A DNA stretch of 64,000 nt from Klenkia taihuensis (lineage in GTDB: Bacteria; Actinomycetota; Actinomycetes; Mycobacteriales; Geodermatophilaceae): NCBI RefSeq assembly GCF_900112525.1, contig NZ_FOMD01000001.1, forward strand, positions 310,001-374,000, given 5' to 3'. The translations under genes and the position numbers were made by a program. The notes under the pieces are model-generated. The model searched no databases and was not told the origin of the DNA. It saw only the letters and a list, made by a program, of their open reading frames with translations. Positions within the stretch are counted from its first letter, which is position 1. Every line of letters starts with the position of its first letter. Positions 33,501-42,220 of this stretch are shown in pieces.

Positions 33501-35474
33501 CGCGGCGCCTGGGAGTCGGTCACCCGGCACTTCCGCGAGCTGGGCATCGACACGCAGAGCCAGGAGATCACCGTCGTCGGCGTCGGCGACATGAGCGGCG
33601 ACGTGTTCGGCAACGGCATGCTGCTGTCGGAGCACCTGCGGCTGGTGGCCGCCTTCGACCACCGGCACGTGTTCGTCGACCCCACCCCCGACGCCGCCAC
33701 CGGGTTCGCCGAGCGCAAGCGGCTGTTCGAGCTGCCCCGGTCCAGCTGGGCCGACTACGACCCGATGCTGATCAGCGCCGGGGGCGGGGTGTGGCCGCGG
33801 ACGGCGAAGTCGGTGCCGGTCAGCGAGCCGGTGCGCGAGGCCCTGGGCCTGGACGAGCACGTCGAGCAGCTGACCCCGGCCGAGCTGGTGCGCGCGGTGC
33901 TGCTGGCCCCGGTGGACCTGCTGTTCAACGGCGGCATCGGCACCTACGTCAAGGCCACGACCGAGAGCCACCTCGACGTCGGGGACAAGGCCAACGACGC
34001 GGTGCGGGTCAACGGCGAGCAGCTGCGCGTCCGGGTGGTCGGCGAGGGCGGCAACCTCGGCCTGACCCAGCGCGGCCGGGTCGAGTACGCGCTGGCCGGC
34101 GGCCGGGTGAACACCGACGCCATCGACAACTCCGCCGGCGTCGACACCTCCGACCACGAGGTCAACATCAAGATCGCGCTCAACGCGGTCCAGCTCTCCC
34201 CCGACGAGCGCGCCGACCTGCTGGCCTCGATGACCGACGAGGTCGCCCGCCAGGTGCTCACCGACAACTACGCGCAGAACGCCACCCTGGCCGCCGAGGT
34301 CACCAGCGCCCGCAGCCTGCTCGACGCGCACACCCGGTTCATGCGGTCCCTGGAGCGCTCGGGCCGGCTGGACCGCGCGGTCGAGGCGCTGCCCGACGGC
34401 CGGGCGCTGTCCGAGCGCCGCCGCGACGGCCAGGCGCTCACCTCGCCCGAGCTGTCGGTGCTGCTGGCCTACGCCAAGCTCGAGGCCGACGCCGCGGTGC
34501 TGCACTCCACGCTGCCCGACGACCCCGCGCTGGGGCGCCTCCTCACCGAGTACGTGCCGACGGCGCTGCGCGAGCGGTTCCCCGACGCGGTCGACAGGCA
34601 CCCGCTGCGCCGCGAGATCATCGCCACCGCGCTGGTCAACCGGGCGGTCAACGTCGCCGGGGTGACCGGGCTGTTCCGGCTCGGCGAGGAGACCGGCGCG
34701 CCGCTGGTCGCCGTCGTCCGCGCGCACGCGGTGGCCCGTGCGGTCTTCGACGTCGACCGGCTGTGGGACGCCGCCCGGCCGCTGGACAACCGGGTGCCCG
34801 CCGCGGTCCAGGTGCAGCTGCGCACCGAGGCCACCCGGCTGGCCGAGCGGGCCGCGCGCTGGCTGCTGCGCCAGCCCGAGCTGGCCGCCGAGCCCGCGCC
34901 CTCGATCGCCGTGCTCACCGCCCGGTTCGCCGGCCCGGTCGCCACCGTGGTCGCCGGCCAGCCCGAGTGGCTGCTGGGTGCCGACGCCGAGGCCTACGCC
35001 GAGCGCGCCGCCGGGTTCCGGTCCGCCGGGGTGCCCGCCGACCTCGCGGCCGCGGCCGCCGTCGCCCCGCTGCTGCCCGGCGCCCTCGACCTCGCCGTGG
35101 TCGCGGAGAGCACCGGCGCACCCATCCCGCTGGCCGGCCGCGTCTGGGAGGCCCTCGCCGCCCGGCTCGACCTGGTGCCGCTGCGCGAGCTGATCACGGG
35201 CCTGCCCCGCGACCGGCGGTGGCCGGCGATGGCCCGCGCGGCGCTGCGGGACGACCTCACCAGCGAGCAGGCCGCGCTCACCACGGAGGTGCTGCGGGGT
35301 CGGGGCTCCGACGAGGACGACCCCGGCGCGCTGGTCACCCGCTGGGCCGACCGCTGGGACACCGGTCAGCGCCGGGCCGCCGCCCAGCTGGCCGAGCTGG
35401 CCGCCGGGGAGTCGCACGAGCTGGCCGAGCTGGTGGTCGCCGTCCGCACCCTGCGGGGGCTGCGCCGGGCCTGA
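30540..35474 (+). CDS. NAD-dependent glutamate dehydrogenase, large (180 kDa) class
   Basis: A 1644-residue cytoplasmic enzyme converting glutamate and NAD+ to 2-oxoglutarate and ammonia. Its length matches the roughly 1,600-residue actinobacterial/proteobacterial class. The N-terminal half holds regulatory ACT-like repeats (MPFLVDSVTAEV near residue 120); the catalytic core lies near residues 830-1180 with SDRREDLRTEILGLVKAQ, TVKNTVIVPTGAKGGF (catalytic Lys region), and GVGDMSGDVFGNG of the NAD-binding part. The frame is uninterrupted, although several opposite-strand frames stay open because of the base composition. Role: glutamate catabolism or nitrogen balance; it stands alone. Confidence 0.93.
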   Translation: MARPGTAHPPTATPEPSPDTGRPADMAALEADRTEKAHLLDLAGESLASDEVPELPAGLTEDDVPAVVHSYFRGEPAAEVVGHDPGSLARLALDHLALAATRPQGAALVAVDRTQGGASVLRVVTDDMPFLVDSVTAEVVRQKVVLDHVVHPVVSVRRDVTGTLLQFCDGKDLPDAIAESWIAVVLAGTIDDEAADDLVSGLRTVLADVRGVHEDAGKLRERALDLAHFLEQEPWDPTDPADVALGDPHEAAALLRWMADGNFVFLGARDVDLVDEHGSPATAAVPGTGLGVLRSDTDMSTPVVPVGAAARDVVGRRVVVTKADVRSTVHRPAWLDVVAVTLPGPQGTRGRQHRIVGLFPTGAYTASVSDVPLVRRTAAQVLERSGVEPDSHTGKELLDVLETYPRDELLQVDVDELLPVALAVLHLRERRQTRLFLRRDPFGRFFSALVYLPRDRYTTEVRLAMQQILLTTLGGSSIEYTARSTESVLARLHFVVRVQSGRGVAALPDVDVPELERQLAAAARSWTDDLTDVLTAQYGADAERRLAQVADAFPAAYQADFPASTAVADLDRLDALEPGELALRLWTPRDAAPGERRLTVFRVGERLLLSEVLPVLQHLGVDVVDERPYEIDRIGSPLAWVYDFGLTMTGPRAQSTGDLPALDSLPRRFTDAISAVWRGDAEDDGLGALVLVAGLTWQQVAVVRAYVQWLRQGGLPFSAGYVESVLAGHPEVVSGVVDLFAVRFDPRHPGDRAAQQRELVERLTARIGAVDSLDADRVLTALLAAVRATQRTTAYTAGAFTDGTPLAIKLDPHAVPDLPEPRPAREVWVSSPRVTGVHLRFGAVARGGLRWSDRREDLRTEILGLVKAQTVKNTVIVPTGAKGGFVLLRPPADRDAWLAEGQACYKLFIGALLSLTDNLVDGEVVPAEGVVRHDGDDTYLVVAADKGTATFSDLANSVAVERGFWLGDAFASGGSVGYDHKAMGITARGAWESVTRHFRELGIDTQSQEITVVGVGDMSGDVFGNGMLLSEHLRLVAAFDHRHVFVDPTPDAATGFAERKRLFELPRSSWADYDPMLISAGGGVWPRTAKSVPVSEPVREALGLDEHVEQLTPAELVRAVLLAPVDLLFNGGIGTYVKATTESHLDVGDKANDAVRVNGEQLRVRVVGEGGNLGLTQRGRVEYALAGGRVNTDAIDNSAGVDTSDHEVNIKIALNAVQLSPDERADLLASMTDEVARQVLTDNYAQNATLAAEVTSARSLLDAHTRFMRSLERSGRLDRAVEALPDGRALSERRRDGQALTSPELSVLLAYAKLEADAAVLHSTLPDDPALGRLLTEYVPTALRERFPDAVDRHPLRREIIATALVNRAVNVAGVTGLFRLGEETGAPLVAVVRAHAVARAVFDVDRLWDAARPLDNRVPAAVQVQLRTEATRLAERAARWLLRQPELAAEPAPSIAVLTARFAGPVATVVAGQPEWLLGADAEAYAERAAGFRSAGVPADLAAAAAVAPLLPGALDLAVVAESTGAPIPLAGRVWEALAARLDLVPLRELITGLPRDRRWPAMARAALRDDLTSEQAALTTEVLRGRGSDEDDPGALVTRWADRWDTGQRRAAAQLAELAAGESHELAELVVAVRTLRGLRRA

Positions 35475-35596
35475 CCCGGTGCCCGCGGTCCTGCGGGAAC
35501 CTTGCGGAACGCTGCGGGCCGGGATGCGGTTCGGCGGCCAGGGTCGAGCCCGACGCCGGGACCTCCCGGCCCGGGCCGACACGGGGAGCACGCCGC

Positions 35597-36244
35597 ATGA
35601 CCACCGCCACGACCACCAGCCGCCGCAGCCGGCGCAGCACCGGGCGCCGGCTCGGCATCTCGGCGGCGGCCGTGGGCGCCGCCGCCGCGGTCGCCGGGCT
35701 GGGCACCTTCGGGACGTTCACCAGCAGCACGACCGCCACCGAGACGGTGAACACCGGCACGGTCTCCCTCGTCATCGGCACGGCGGGGTCGGCGGCCAAC
35801 CGCCTGTCGGTCACCGCGGGCGCCGTCGTCCCCGGGGACACGATCAGCCGGGCGGTGACGCTCACCAACGGCGGCCAGGCCCCGGACCAGTCGCTGGGCA
35901 GCGTCGTGCTGAACACGACCGCCACCACCTCGAGCATCCTGGACACCGGGACCAACGGGCTGACGATGACGGTCCTGGCCTGCTCCGTGCCGTGGACCGA
36001 GGCCGGCACCTCGCCCGCCTTCACCTACACGTGCAGCGGGACGGCGACGACCGTGGTGGCCACCCGCGCGGTGCTGGGCACCGGCCTGCCGATCGCGGTG
36101 CCCTCGCTGCTCGCGCCGGGCGGCACCGCGAACCTGGTGGTGCAGCTGGCGCTGCCGGTGGCCGCGGACAACGCCTACCAGGCCAAGACCTCGACCATCC
36201 AGTTCGAGTTCGTCGGCACCCAGCGCAGCGGCACCGCCCGCTGA
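35597..36244 (+). CDS. TasA/camelysin-like secreted protein
   Basis: A 215-residue exported protein. The long basic start (SRRSRRSTGRR) and the Ala/Gly-rich helix ending GLGTFGTFTSSTTA are the typical signal of SipW substrates, and the mature part, starting with TVNTGTVSLVIG, has the beta-sandwich pattern of the TasA/peptidase M73 group (LTNGGQAPDQSLGSVVL). A SipW-type signal peptidase follows 12 bases later, so this is probably its substrate. Bacillus TasA forms biofilm fibres; whether this one does is unknown. Confidence 0.72.
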   Translation: MTTATTTSRRSRRSTGRRLGISAAAVGAAAAVAGLGTFGTFTSSTTATETVNTGTVSLVIGTAGSAANRLSVTAGAVVPGDTISRAVTLTNGGQAPDQSLGSVVLNTTATTSSILDTGTNGLTMTVLACSVPWTEAGTSPAFTYTCSGTATTVVATRAVLGTGLPIAVPSLLAPGGTANLVVQLALPVAADNAYQAKTSTIQFEFVGTQRSGTAR

Positions 36245-36256
36245 CGGGGGCCGGCC

Positions 36257-36787
36257 GTGACCGTCGCGCGGGCGGCCGGCTGGACGGCGCGCCGGCTGGT
36301 CGACCTGGTCCTGCTGGGGAGCATCGCCGCGTTCGCCGTCCTGGTCGTCGGCCCGCACGTGCTCGGCTACCGCACGGCCACGATGCTCACCACGAGCATG
36401 GCCCCGACCATCGACGCCGGCGACGTCGTGCTGGACACCGCGCTGCCGGTCACCGCCGTCGAGCCGGGGATGGTGATCACCTACCACATCCCGGTCGGTG
36501 ACCGGCGGGTCGTGAGCCACCGGGTGCTCAGCGCCGAGACCGCACCGGACGGGTCCGTCACGGTGCGCACCCGGGGCGACGCCAACGAGGCCGACGACCC
36601 GTGGACGGCGACCTTCGCCGCCGGCGACACCGCCTGGCAGGTGCGCGCGGTGGTGCCGGGCGCGGGCCGGGTCATCAAGGTGCTGCGCACGCCGGGCCTG
36701 TCCCAGGCGCTGGTCGTGGGCGTGCCCGTGCTGCTGGCCGGGTGGGTGCTGGTGGCGGTCTGGCGGCCCCGCCCGGACGAGCCGTGA
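36257..36787 (+). CDS. Signal peptidase I, SipW (ER-type)
   Basis: A 176-residue membrane peptidase with two membrane segments (about residues 14-33 and 153-169). The nucleophile is Ser47 in TTSMAPT. The general base is His88 in VVSHRV, where the ordinary bacterial enzymes have Lys; RGDANEADDP supplies the conserved Asp cluster. That Ser/His form is the ER-type enzyme seen in Bacillus SipW and archaea. GTG start; overlaps the next gene as GTGA. Context with the TasA-like gene supports processing of surface proteins. Confidence 0.85.
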   Translation: MTVARAAGWTARRLVDLVLLGSIAAFAVLVVGPHVLGYRTATMLTTSMAPTIDAGDVVLDTALPVTAVEPGMVITYHIPVGDRRVVSHRVLSAETAPDGSVTVRTRGDANEADDPWTATFAAGDTAWQVRAVVPGAGRVIKVLRTPGLSQALVVGVPVLLAGWVLVAVWRPRPDEP

Positions 36788-37215
36788 CCGGGGCCCGCGC
36801 CCGGCTGGCGCTGGTGCTGCTGGGGGCCGCGGTCGCCGTCCCGCTTGCCTCCCCCGGGCCGGCGGCGGCGTCCTTCACCACCCGGGTCGTGGCCGCGGCG
36901 ACGGCGACCACCGCGAGCGTCGCGCCGCCCACGTCGCCGGGCACGGCGGGGTCCACCGCCTGCGTGCCGGGCCTGACCACCAGCTACACGGTGCGCCTGT
37001 CCTGGACCGCGAGCGCCAGCGCCCGGGTCTCGTCCTACCGGGTGACCGAGACCGTCGGGGGCGTCGCGCGGGCGCCGGTCACCGTCTCGACGACGTCCTG
37101 GAGCCGGACGGCGAGCAAGACGCTGCTGACCACCGTCACCCACCAGCTCGCGGTGGTCGCGGTGACCAGCTACGGGTGGACGTCGGTGCCGGCGACGGCG
37201 GTGTACACGTGCTGA
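36784..37215 (+). CDS. Secreted protein of the SipW module
   Basis: A 143-residue protein with a signal peptide (ARLALVLLGAAVAVPLAS, cleavage near PAAAS) and a Thr/Ser-rich mature domain with fibronectin type III-like strand patterns (YTVRLSWTASASARVSSYRV) and two cysteines, one at the very end. It is co-translated with the signal peptidase through a GTGA overlap, which suggests the same surface function. The last 46 bases overlap the degraded response regulator on the other strand. Confidence 0.65.
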   Translation: MTGARARLALVLLGAAVAVPLASPGPAAASFTTRVVAAATATTASVAPPTSPGTAGSTACVPGLTTSYTVRLSWTASASARVSSYRVTETVGGVARAPVTVSTTSWSRTASKTLLTTVTHQLAVVAVTSYGWTSVPATAVYTC

Positions 37216-37754
37216 CCCGGCGTGACCCGGTCGAGCCGGTAGCCCACGCCGCGCACGGTGCGCACCCGCGCGGGGTCCAGCCCGGCCGCGGTGAGCTTGC
37301 GCCGGAGGTTGGACATGTGCGCCTCGACCAGCCGCAGGTCGCCCTCCCAGTCGCTGTCCCAGGTTGCCGGGCCCGGGGGCGGGGCGGGTCACGGGCCGGC
37401 GCAGGAAGGTCTGCACGCGGGCGGCCAGCTCGCGCGGGGAGAACGGCACGGCCATGTAGCCGTCGGCCCCGGCCGCCAGCCCGACCAGGACGTCGACCTC
37501 CTCGGCGCGCTCGCTCACGATCAGCACGTAGGCCTCGGTGCGGCTGCGCAGCTCGCGGCACAGCTCGGCGCCGTCGGCGTCGGGCAGGCCCCGGTCCAGC
37601 ACGATGACGTCGGGGTGGGTCCGCCCCACTCGGCCAGGCACTCCCGGGCGGTGCCGACCGCGCGCACCCCGAGACCCGCCCCGGCCAGCGTGGTGGTCAC
37701 CAGCGCGCGGAGGTCGGGGGCGTCCTCCACCACGAGGACCGACCCGCGCGTCAC
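37170..37754 (-). pseudogene. Decayed OmpR-type response regulator
   Basis: The remains are readable but not in one frame. A GTG at 37754 opens RGSVLVVEDAPDLRALV of a receiver domain; the frame breaks near 37620-37630. The next frame carries HPDVIVLDRGLPDADGAEL (phospho-acceptor Asp) and AVPFSPRELAARVQTFLRR, with Val where the conserved Lys should be. A second break near 37365 drops about 50 residues of the winged helix, after which the first frame resumes with EAHMSNLRRKL and VRTVRGVGYRLDRV to a TAG at 37170. Two frame changes, one internal deletion and a lost key residue make loss of function almost certain. No sensor kinase is nearby. Confidence 0.82.
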
Positions 37755-37979
37755 CGCAGGACCTGCCGCGGGACGGCGGACCTGGCTGCGGGGGTGGGCT
37801 GGGGTACGGCGCACTCCGGTGGTCGGCGGCGCCGCGGCCGGCGCCGGTGGTCCTCCCGACGCTGACGGGGCGCGGCGTCGGGCGCCCGCCCACCGTCCGT
37901 GCGCCACCCGATCGAGCTCCGGAACGGAACCGTCCGGTGAATCGGGCCGAGATGGTGACCGAGGGTCACCGATCCCGGG

Positions 37980-38537
37980 TCAGCGCAGCCGGGCCAGCCG
38001 GACCAGGCCGACGACGACGGTGGCGACGGCGGCGCAGCCCGCCAGCGCGAGCAGGACCCCGCCCACCGCCAGCGACGTCGGGTCGGAGGTCACCGCGACC
38101 TGCAGCGCGTTGACCAGCACCGCGATCCCGACCTGGCCCACCATCCCGGCACCGACCAGCGCCAGGCCGGTGCCGACCAGCGCGCGGCCGCGCTGCACCA
38201 GCGAGCCCACGGCCACCAGGACCAGGCCGGTGAGCAGCACCAGCCCGGCGGCCAGGAACTGCGTGCTGTCCCCGAAGCGCTGCGCCAGCGGGCTGCTCCA
38301 GCCGACGTCCTGCGGGTAGGAGTACGAGGGCAGGACGGCGCCGGCCAGGCCGAGGACGGCGGTGAGCAGGCCCAGGACCAGGAGCGCCGTACCGCCCCCG
38401 GGTCGCGCAGGGGCTCGTTGCCCCCATGCCTGCTGCGGCGGGTACGGCGGGGGCTGCTGGCCCCGGGGCTGCGCGGGCTGGCCCCAGGGCTGCGCGGGCT
38501 GGTCCCAGGGCTGCGGCGGGTGGCTCACCCGGTCCAT
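37980..38537 (-). CDS. Proline/glutamine-rich small membrane protein
   Basis: A 185-residue protein: about 48 residues rich in Pro, Gln and Trp-Gly repeats (PAQPWGQPAQPRGQ), then four hydrophobic segments. Function unknown; the layout (disordered Pro/Gln front, several helices) is common among actinobacterial envelope proteins. The ATG at 38537 is used; a GTG nine bases later is possible. The 225-base gap between it and the response regulator remnant contains only a short inverted repeat, GGTGACC-GAG-GGTCACC at 37954-37970, and no gene. Confidence 0.65.
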   Translation of the reverse strand: MDRVSHPPQPWDQPAQPWGQPAQPRGQQPPPYPPQQAWGQRAPARPGGGTALLVLGLLTAVLGLAGAVLPSYSYPQDVGWSSPLAQRFGDSTQFLAAGLVLLTGLVLVAVGSLVQRGRALVGTGLALVGAGMVGQVGIAVLVNALQVAVTSDPTSLAVGGVLLALAGCAAVATVVVGLVRLARLR

Positions 38538-38548
38538 CCTGCCCGGGG

Positions 38549-40213
38549 TCAGCGGGCCAGACGGAGGATGCGGGCGTCCCAGGGACCCAGGACGGCGGGG
38601 TCGTGGTCGGGCAGGTGGTCGCGGTTGCCCAGGACGAGCTCGGCACCCCCGGCCTCGGGCAGCAGCTCGCCGAGGGGGTACGGGGTGGCCGACACGTTGC
38701 ACACCACGAGCAGGGTCTCGTCGTCCGACGTCCGGGTGTAGGCGTAGACGTCCTCGTGGTCGGGCAGCAGCATCGCGAACGCACCCAGCTGCACGGTCCG
38801 GTTCGCGTGCCGGAGCGCGATCAGTGCGCGGTGGTGGGCCAGCACGGAGTGCGGGTCGTCGCGCTGGGCGGCCACGTTCCACTCGACGTGGTCGGGGTTC
38901 ACCGCGATCCACGGCTCGCCGGTGGTGAAGCCGGCGTGGGCGGTGGCGTCCCACTGCACCGGGGTGCGGGCGTTGTCGCGGCTGGCCGGGCGCACCGCGG
39001 CCAGCACCTGCTCGACGTCCTGCCCGGCGGCGACGGCCTCGGCGACGTGGTTGAGCGTCTCGATGTCGCGGAAGTCCCGGACGCCGCCCCAGGTGGAGTT
39101 GGCCATGCCGATCTCCTCGCCCTGGTAGACGTAGGGCGTCCCGCGGTGGCCGTGCAGCAGGGTGGCCAGGCAGGTGGCGGAGTCGCGGCGGTACCGGGGT
39201 GAGTCGTCGCCGAAGCGGGAGACCGCGCGCGGCTGGTCGTGGTTGTCCCAGTAGAGGGAGTTCCAGCCGACGTCGGCCAGGCCCTCCTGCCAGCGGCCCA
39301 GCGAGGCCTTGAGGTCGGTCAGCCGCAGCGGGCGGGCGTCCCACTTGGAGTCGCCGTGGTCGAGGCCGACGTGCTCGAACTGGAACACCATGTCCAGCTC
39401 GGCGCGGGCGGGGTCGGTCACCTCGCGGGCCTGCTCGACGGTGACGCCGGGCATCTCGCCGACGGTGATCAGGTCGGCGTCCCGGCCGGCGAACACCTCG
39501 CGGTGCATCTCGGCGAGGAACTCGTGCAGCCGCGGGCCGAACAGCCAGCCCTCGGTCCCCTCCGGCAGGGCGGGGTCCTTGCTGATCATGTTGATGACGT
39601 CCATCCGGAAGCCGTCGACCCCGCGGTCGAGCCACCAGCGCATCATCTCGTGCACCGCGGACCGGACCTCGGGGTTCTCCCAGTTCAGGTCGGGCTGCTT
39701 GCGGCTGAACAGGTGCAGGTAGTACTGGCCGGTCGTCTCGTCGAGCTCCCAGGCGGGGCCGGAGAAGAAGGACCGCCAGCCGGTGGGCTCGGCGCCGTCC
39801 CGCGGGTCGCGCCACCAGTACCAGTCGCGCTTGGGGTTGGTGGTCGAGCTCCGGGACTCCACGAACCAGGGGTGCTCGTCGCTGGTGTGGTTGACCACCA
39901 GGTCCATCACGACCTTGATGCCCCGGTCGTGCGCCTCGGTGATCAGGGCGTCGAGGTCGGCGAGGGTGCCGAACACCGGGTCGACGTCGCGGTAGTCGCT
40001 GATGTCGTAGCCGTTGTCGTCCTGCGGCGAGCGGTAGACCGGGGACAGCCAGACGACGTCGACGCCGAGGTCGGCCAGGTGGTCCAGCTTCCCGCGGATC
40101 CCGTTGACGTCGCCGATGCCGTCGCCGTCGGAGTCGGCGAAGGAGCGGGGGTAGACCTGGTAGACGACGGCGGCGGTCCACCACGGCGGGGTCGGGGACG
40201 TCACCCCCACCAT
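38549..40213 (-). CDS. Alpha-glucosidase, GH13 (oligo-1,6-glucosidase type)
   Basis: A 554-residue glycoside hydrolase. GH13 regions are all present: DLVVNHT, GFRMDVINM with nucleophile Asp205, GEMPG with acid/base Glu253, and WDNHDQPR with Asp326; DSDGDGIGD near residues 28-35 is the calcium loop. Val206 right after the nucleophile is the residue associated with preference for alpha-1,6 over alpha-1,4 links in this subfamily. No signal peptide, so it acts on oligosaccharides inside the cell. No sugar transporter is adjacent; the small membrane protein follows 11 bases downstream. Confidence 0.92.
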   Translation of the reverse strand: MVGVTSPTPPWWTAAVVYQVYPRSFADSDGDGIGDVNGIRGKLDHLADLGVDVVWLSPVYRSPQDDNGYDISDYRDVDPVFGTLADLDALITEAHDRGIKVVMDLVVNHTSDEHPWFVESRSSTTNPKRDWYWWRDPRDGAEPTGWRSFFSGPAWELDETTGQYYLHLFSRKQPDLNWENPEVRSAVHEMMRWWLDRGVDGFRMDVINMISKDPALPEGTEGWLFGPRLHEFLAEMHREVFAGRDADLITVGEMPGVTVEQAREVTDPARAELDMVFQFEHVGLDHGDSKWDARPLRLTDLKASLGRWQEGLADVGWNSLYWDNHDQPRAVSRFGDDSPRYRRDSATCLATLLHGHRGTPYVYQGEEIGMANSTWGGVRDFRDIETLNHVAEAVAAGQDVEQVLAAVRPASRDNARTPVQWDATAHAGFTTGEPWIAVNPDHVEWNVAAQRDDPHSVLAHHRALIALRHANRTVQLGAFAMLLPDHEDVYAYTRTSDDETLLVVCNVSATPYPLGELLPEAGGAELVLGNRDHLPDHDPAVLGPWDARILRLAR

Positions 40214-40237
40214 CCTGCCTGCCCGGCCCGCCGCGGC

Positions 40238-41653
40238 TCAGCCGAGGTCGGGCCGGCGCTCCCCGAACCGGGTGGCCTGCTCGAACGCGTGGCCCACCTC
40301 GAGCACCCGCCGGTCGGCGCGCGGCGCGGCGATGACCTGCAGGCCCACCGGCAGCCCGTCGGGAGTGAACCCGCCGGGGACGCTGAGCGCCGGGCAGCCG
40401 GTGGCGCTGATCAGCGTGCAGGAGCGCATCCAGCCCAGGTAGTCCTCGAACTCCGTGCCGGCCACCGACGTCGGGTACTCCTGCTCGACCGAGAAGGGCA
40501 GCACCTGGGTGACCGGGGCCAGCAGCACGTCGTGGCGGGTGAAGAACTCGACCACCCGCTCGTACAGCGCGGTGTGCGCGACCTCGGCCCGGCCGACGTC
40601 GGCGCCGGTGAGGGACGCACCGACGGTGGCGTTCCACTTGATGGTGTCCTTGACCAGCTCCGGCGAGCGGCGGACCGCCTCGCCGAAGGAGGCCTCGAAC
40701 AGCCACGCCCGCAGCGTGCCGAACGCCTCGTCGGCACCGGTCAGGTCGGGGCAGTCCTCCTCGACGACGGCGCCGAGGTCGCGGAAGACCTGCAGCTGCG
40801 CGGTGAGCACCTCGGTGATGGCCGGGTCGACCGGCACCCGCCCGCCGAGGTCCGGCGTCCAGGCGATGCGCAGCCCGGTGAGGTCGGTGGGCAGCGGAGC
40901 GGCGAAGCCCGCCCCCGGGTCGGACAGCGAGATCGGCACCCGGGGGTCGGGCCCGGCGAGCACCGAGAGGCCGAGGGCGACGTCGGAGACGGTGCGGGCC
41001 ATCGGGCCCTGCACCGACAGCTGGGACCAGCCGATCGCGGTGGGGTGCGAGGGCACCCGGCCCGGCGTGGGCCGCAGGCCGACGACGTTGCAGAACGCGG
41101 CCGGGTTGCGCAGCGAGCCGCCCATGTCGCTGCCCTCGGCCAGCGGCACGAAGCCGGCGGCCAGGGCGGCGGCGGCCCCGCCCGAGGACCCGCCGGCGGA
41201 CAGGCCGTGCCGGTACGGGTTGTGGGTGGCCCCGAAGAGGGTGTTGAAGGTGTGCGACCCGGCGGCGAACTCCGGCACGTTGGTCTTGCCGACGCGGATC
41301 GCCCCGGCCTCGCGCAGCCGGGCGACCACCAGCTCGTCACGGGCGGGCACGGTGTCGCGGTGCAGCGGGGAGCCCCAGGTGGTGCGCATGCCGCCGGTCT
41401 GGTGGGTGTCCTTGTGCGCGACCGGGACGCCGTGCAGCGGGCCGACCACCTCGCCGCGGGCCAGCCGGGCGTCGGCCTCGTCGGCGGCTGCCCGGGCCGC
41501 GTCGTCGTCGCGGGTCACGATCGCGTTGACCTCGCCGTCGTACCGGTCGATCCGGGCGAGGTGCGCCTCGAGCAGCTCGCGGGCGCTGACCTCCCGGCGG
41601 CGGACGAGGTCGGCCAGCTCGGTGGCGGGGCGGGTGCACAGCTCGTCGGTCAC
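40238..41653 (-). CDS. Amidase signature family protein
   Basis: A 471-residue amidase. The Lys-cisSer-Ser triad is Lys81 (VAHKDTH), Ser156 (GGSSGG) and Ser180 (GSDMGGSLRNPA), with the exact spacing of the family. It resembles broad amidases and 6-aminohexanoate-cyclic-dimer hydrolase-like proteins; a GatA role is unlikely because no gatC or gatB is nearby. The GTG at 41653 starts the domain; a longer frame upstream enters the promoter region shared with the divergent acetyltransferase. Confidence 0.88.
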   Translation of the reverse strand: MTDELCTRPATELADLVRRREVSARELLEAHLARIDRYDGEVNAIVTRDDDAARAAADEADARLARGEVVGPLHGVPVAHKDTHQTGGMRTTWGSPLHRDTVPARDELVVARLREAGAIRVGKTNVPEFAAGSHTFNTLFGATHNPYRHGLSAGGSSGGAAAALAAGFVPLAEGSDMGGSLRNPAAFCNVVGLRPTPGRVPSHPTAIGWSQLSVQGPMARTVSDVALGLSVLAGPDPRVPISLSDPGAGFAAPLPTDLTGLRIAWTPDLGGRVPVDPAITEVLTAQLQVFRDLGAVVEEDCPDLTGADEAFGTLRAWLFEASFGEAVRRSPELVKDTIKWNATVGASLTGADVGRAEVAHTALYERVVEFFTRHDVLLAPVTQVLPFSVEQEYPTSVAGTEFEDYLGWMRSCTLISATGCPALSVPGGFTPDGLPVGLQVIAAPRADRRVLEVGHAFEQATRFGERRPDLG

Positions 41654-41717
41654 CCCGGGACCGTAGCGCGCGAAGTACCTCAGCGGTGAGACATCTCGGC
41701 GGGACCAGACTGGGGCG

Positions 41718-42206
41718 ATGCCCGTGCGCCCCGCCGGCCCCGCCGACGTCCCCGCGATCACCGCCGTCTACGGCCACCACGTGCTGCACTCCGTGGCCAC
41801 CTTCGACACGGTCCCTCCCGACGAGGCCGACCGGGCCGCGTGGCTGGCCGCGCACCCCGGCGGCCGGCACCGCGTGCTGGTCGCCGAGCGGGACGGCGCG
41901 GTGGTCGGGTTCGCGGCCAGCGGGCCGTTCCGGCCCCGTCCGGCCTACGACGCCACGATCGAGACCAGCGTCTACCTCGCTCCCGACGCCACCGGGCAAG
42001 GCCTCGGGACGGCGCTGTACACCGCGCTGTTCGAGGCGCTGGCCGGTGAGGACCTGCACCGGGCGCTGGCGGTGATCGCCCAGCCCAACCCGGCGTCCGA
42101 GGCGCTGCACCGCTCCTTCGGCTTCGCCCACGTCGGCACGCTCGGCGAGGTCGGTCACAAGTTCGGCCGCTGGGTCGACACCGCCTGGTTCGCGAAGGAC
42201 CTGTGA
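41718..42206 (+). CDS. GNAT acetyltransferase, phosphinothricin acetyltransferase-like
   Basis: A 162-residue acetyltransferase. The start [20 protein letters not shown], the [17 protein letters not shown] acetyl-CoA loop and the end [18 protein letters not shown] are the marks of the Pat/Bar/YncA group, which acetylates the amino group of phosphinothricin or of methionine derivatives. The specific substrate is not evident. It is followed by the alcohol dehydrogenase gene with a palindrome between. Confidence 0.88.
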   Translation: MPVRPAGPADVPAITAVYGHHVLHSVATFDTVPPDEADRAAWLAAHPGGRHRVLVAERDGAVVGFAASGPFRPRPAYDATIETSVYLAPDATGQGLGTALYTALFEALAGEDLHRALAVIAQPNPASEALHRSFGFAHVGTLGEVGHKFGRWVDTAWFAKDL

Positions 42207-42220
42207 ACCCGGTCCCACAT

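Noticed and set aside
30540-35474. Possible frameshift or split in the glutamate dehydrogenase because a second plus-strand frame stays open over 32294-36244
   Set aside because: The main frame keeps all family motifs from start to stop without a break; the other frame is a shadow.
30048-35591. A very long open frame opposite the glutamate dehydrogenase gene (over 1800 codons)
   Set aside because: It is Gly/Arg/Gln/Val-rich low-complexity shadow sequence created by high G+C at third codon positions of the real gene, with no recognisable domain.
37954-37970. GGTGACC-GAG-GGTCACC, similar to the CRP-like sites
   Set aside because: The spacing is one base too long for GTGA-N6-TCAC, and it lies between two genes that both run away from or past it; not counted as a CRP site.
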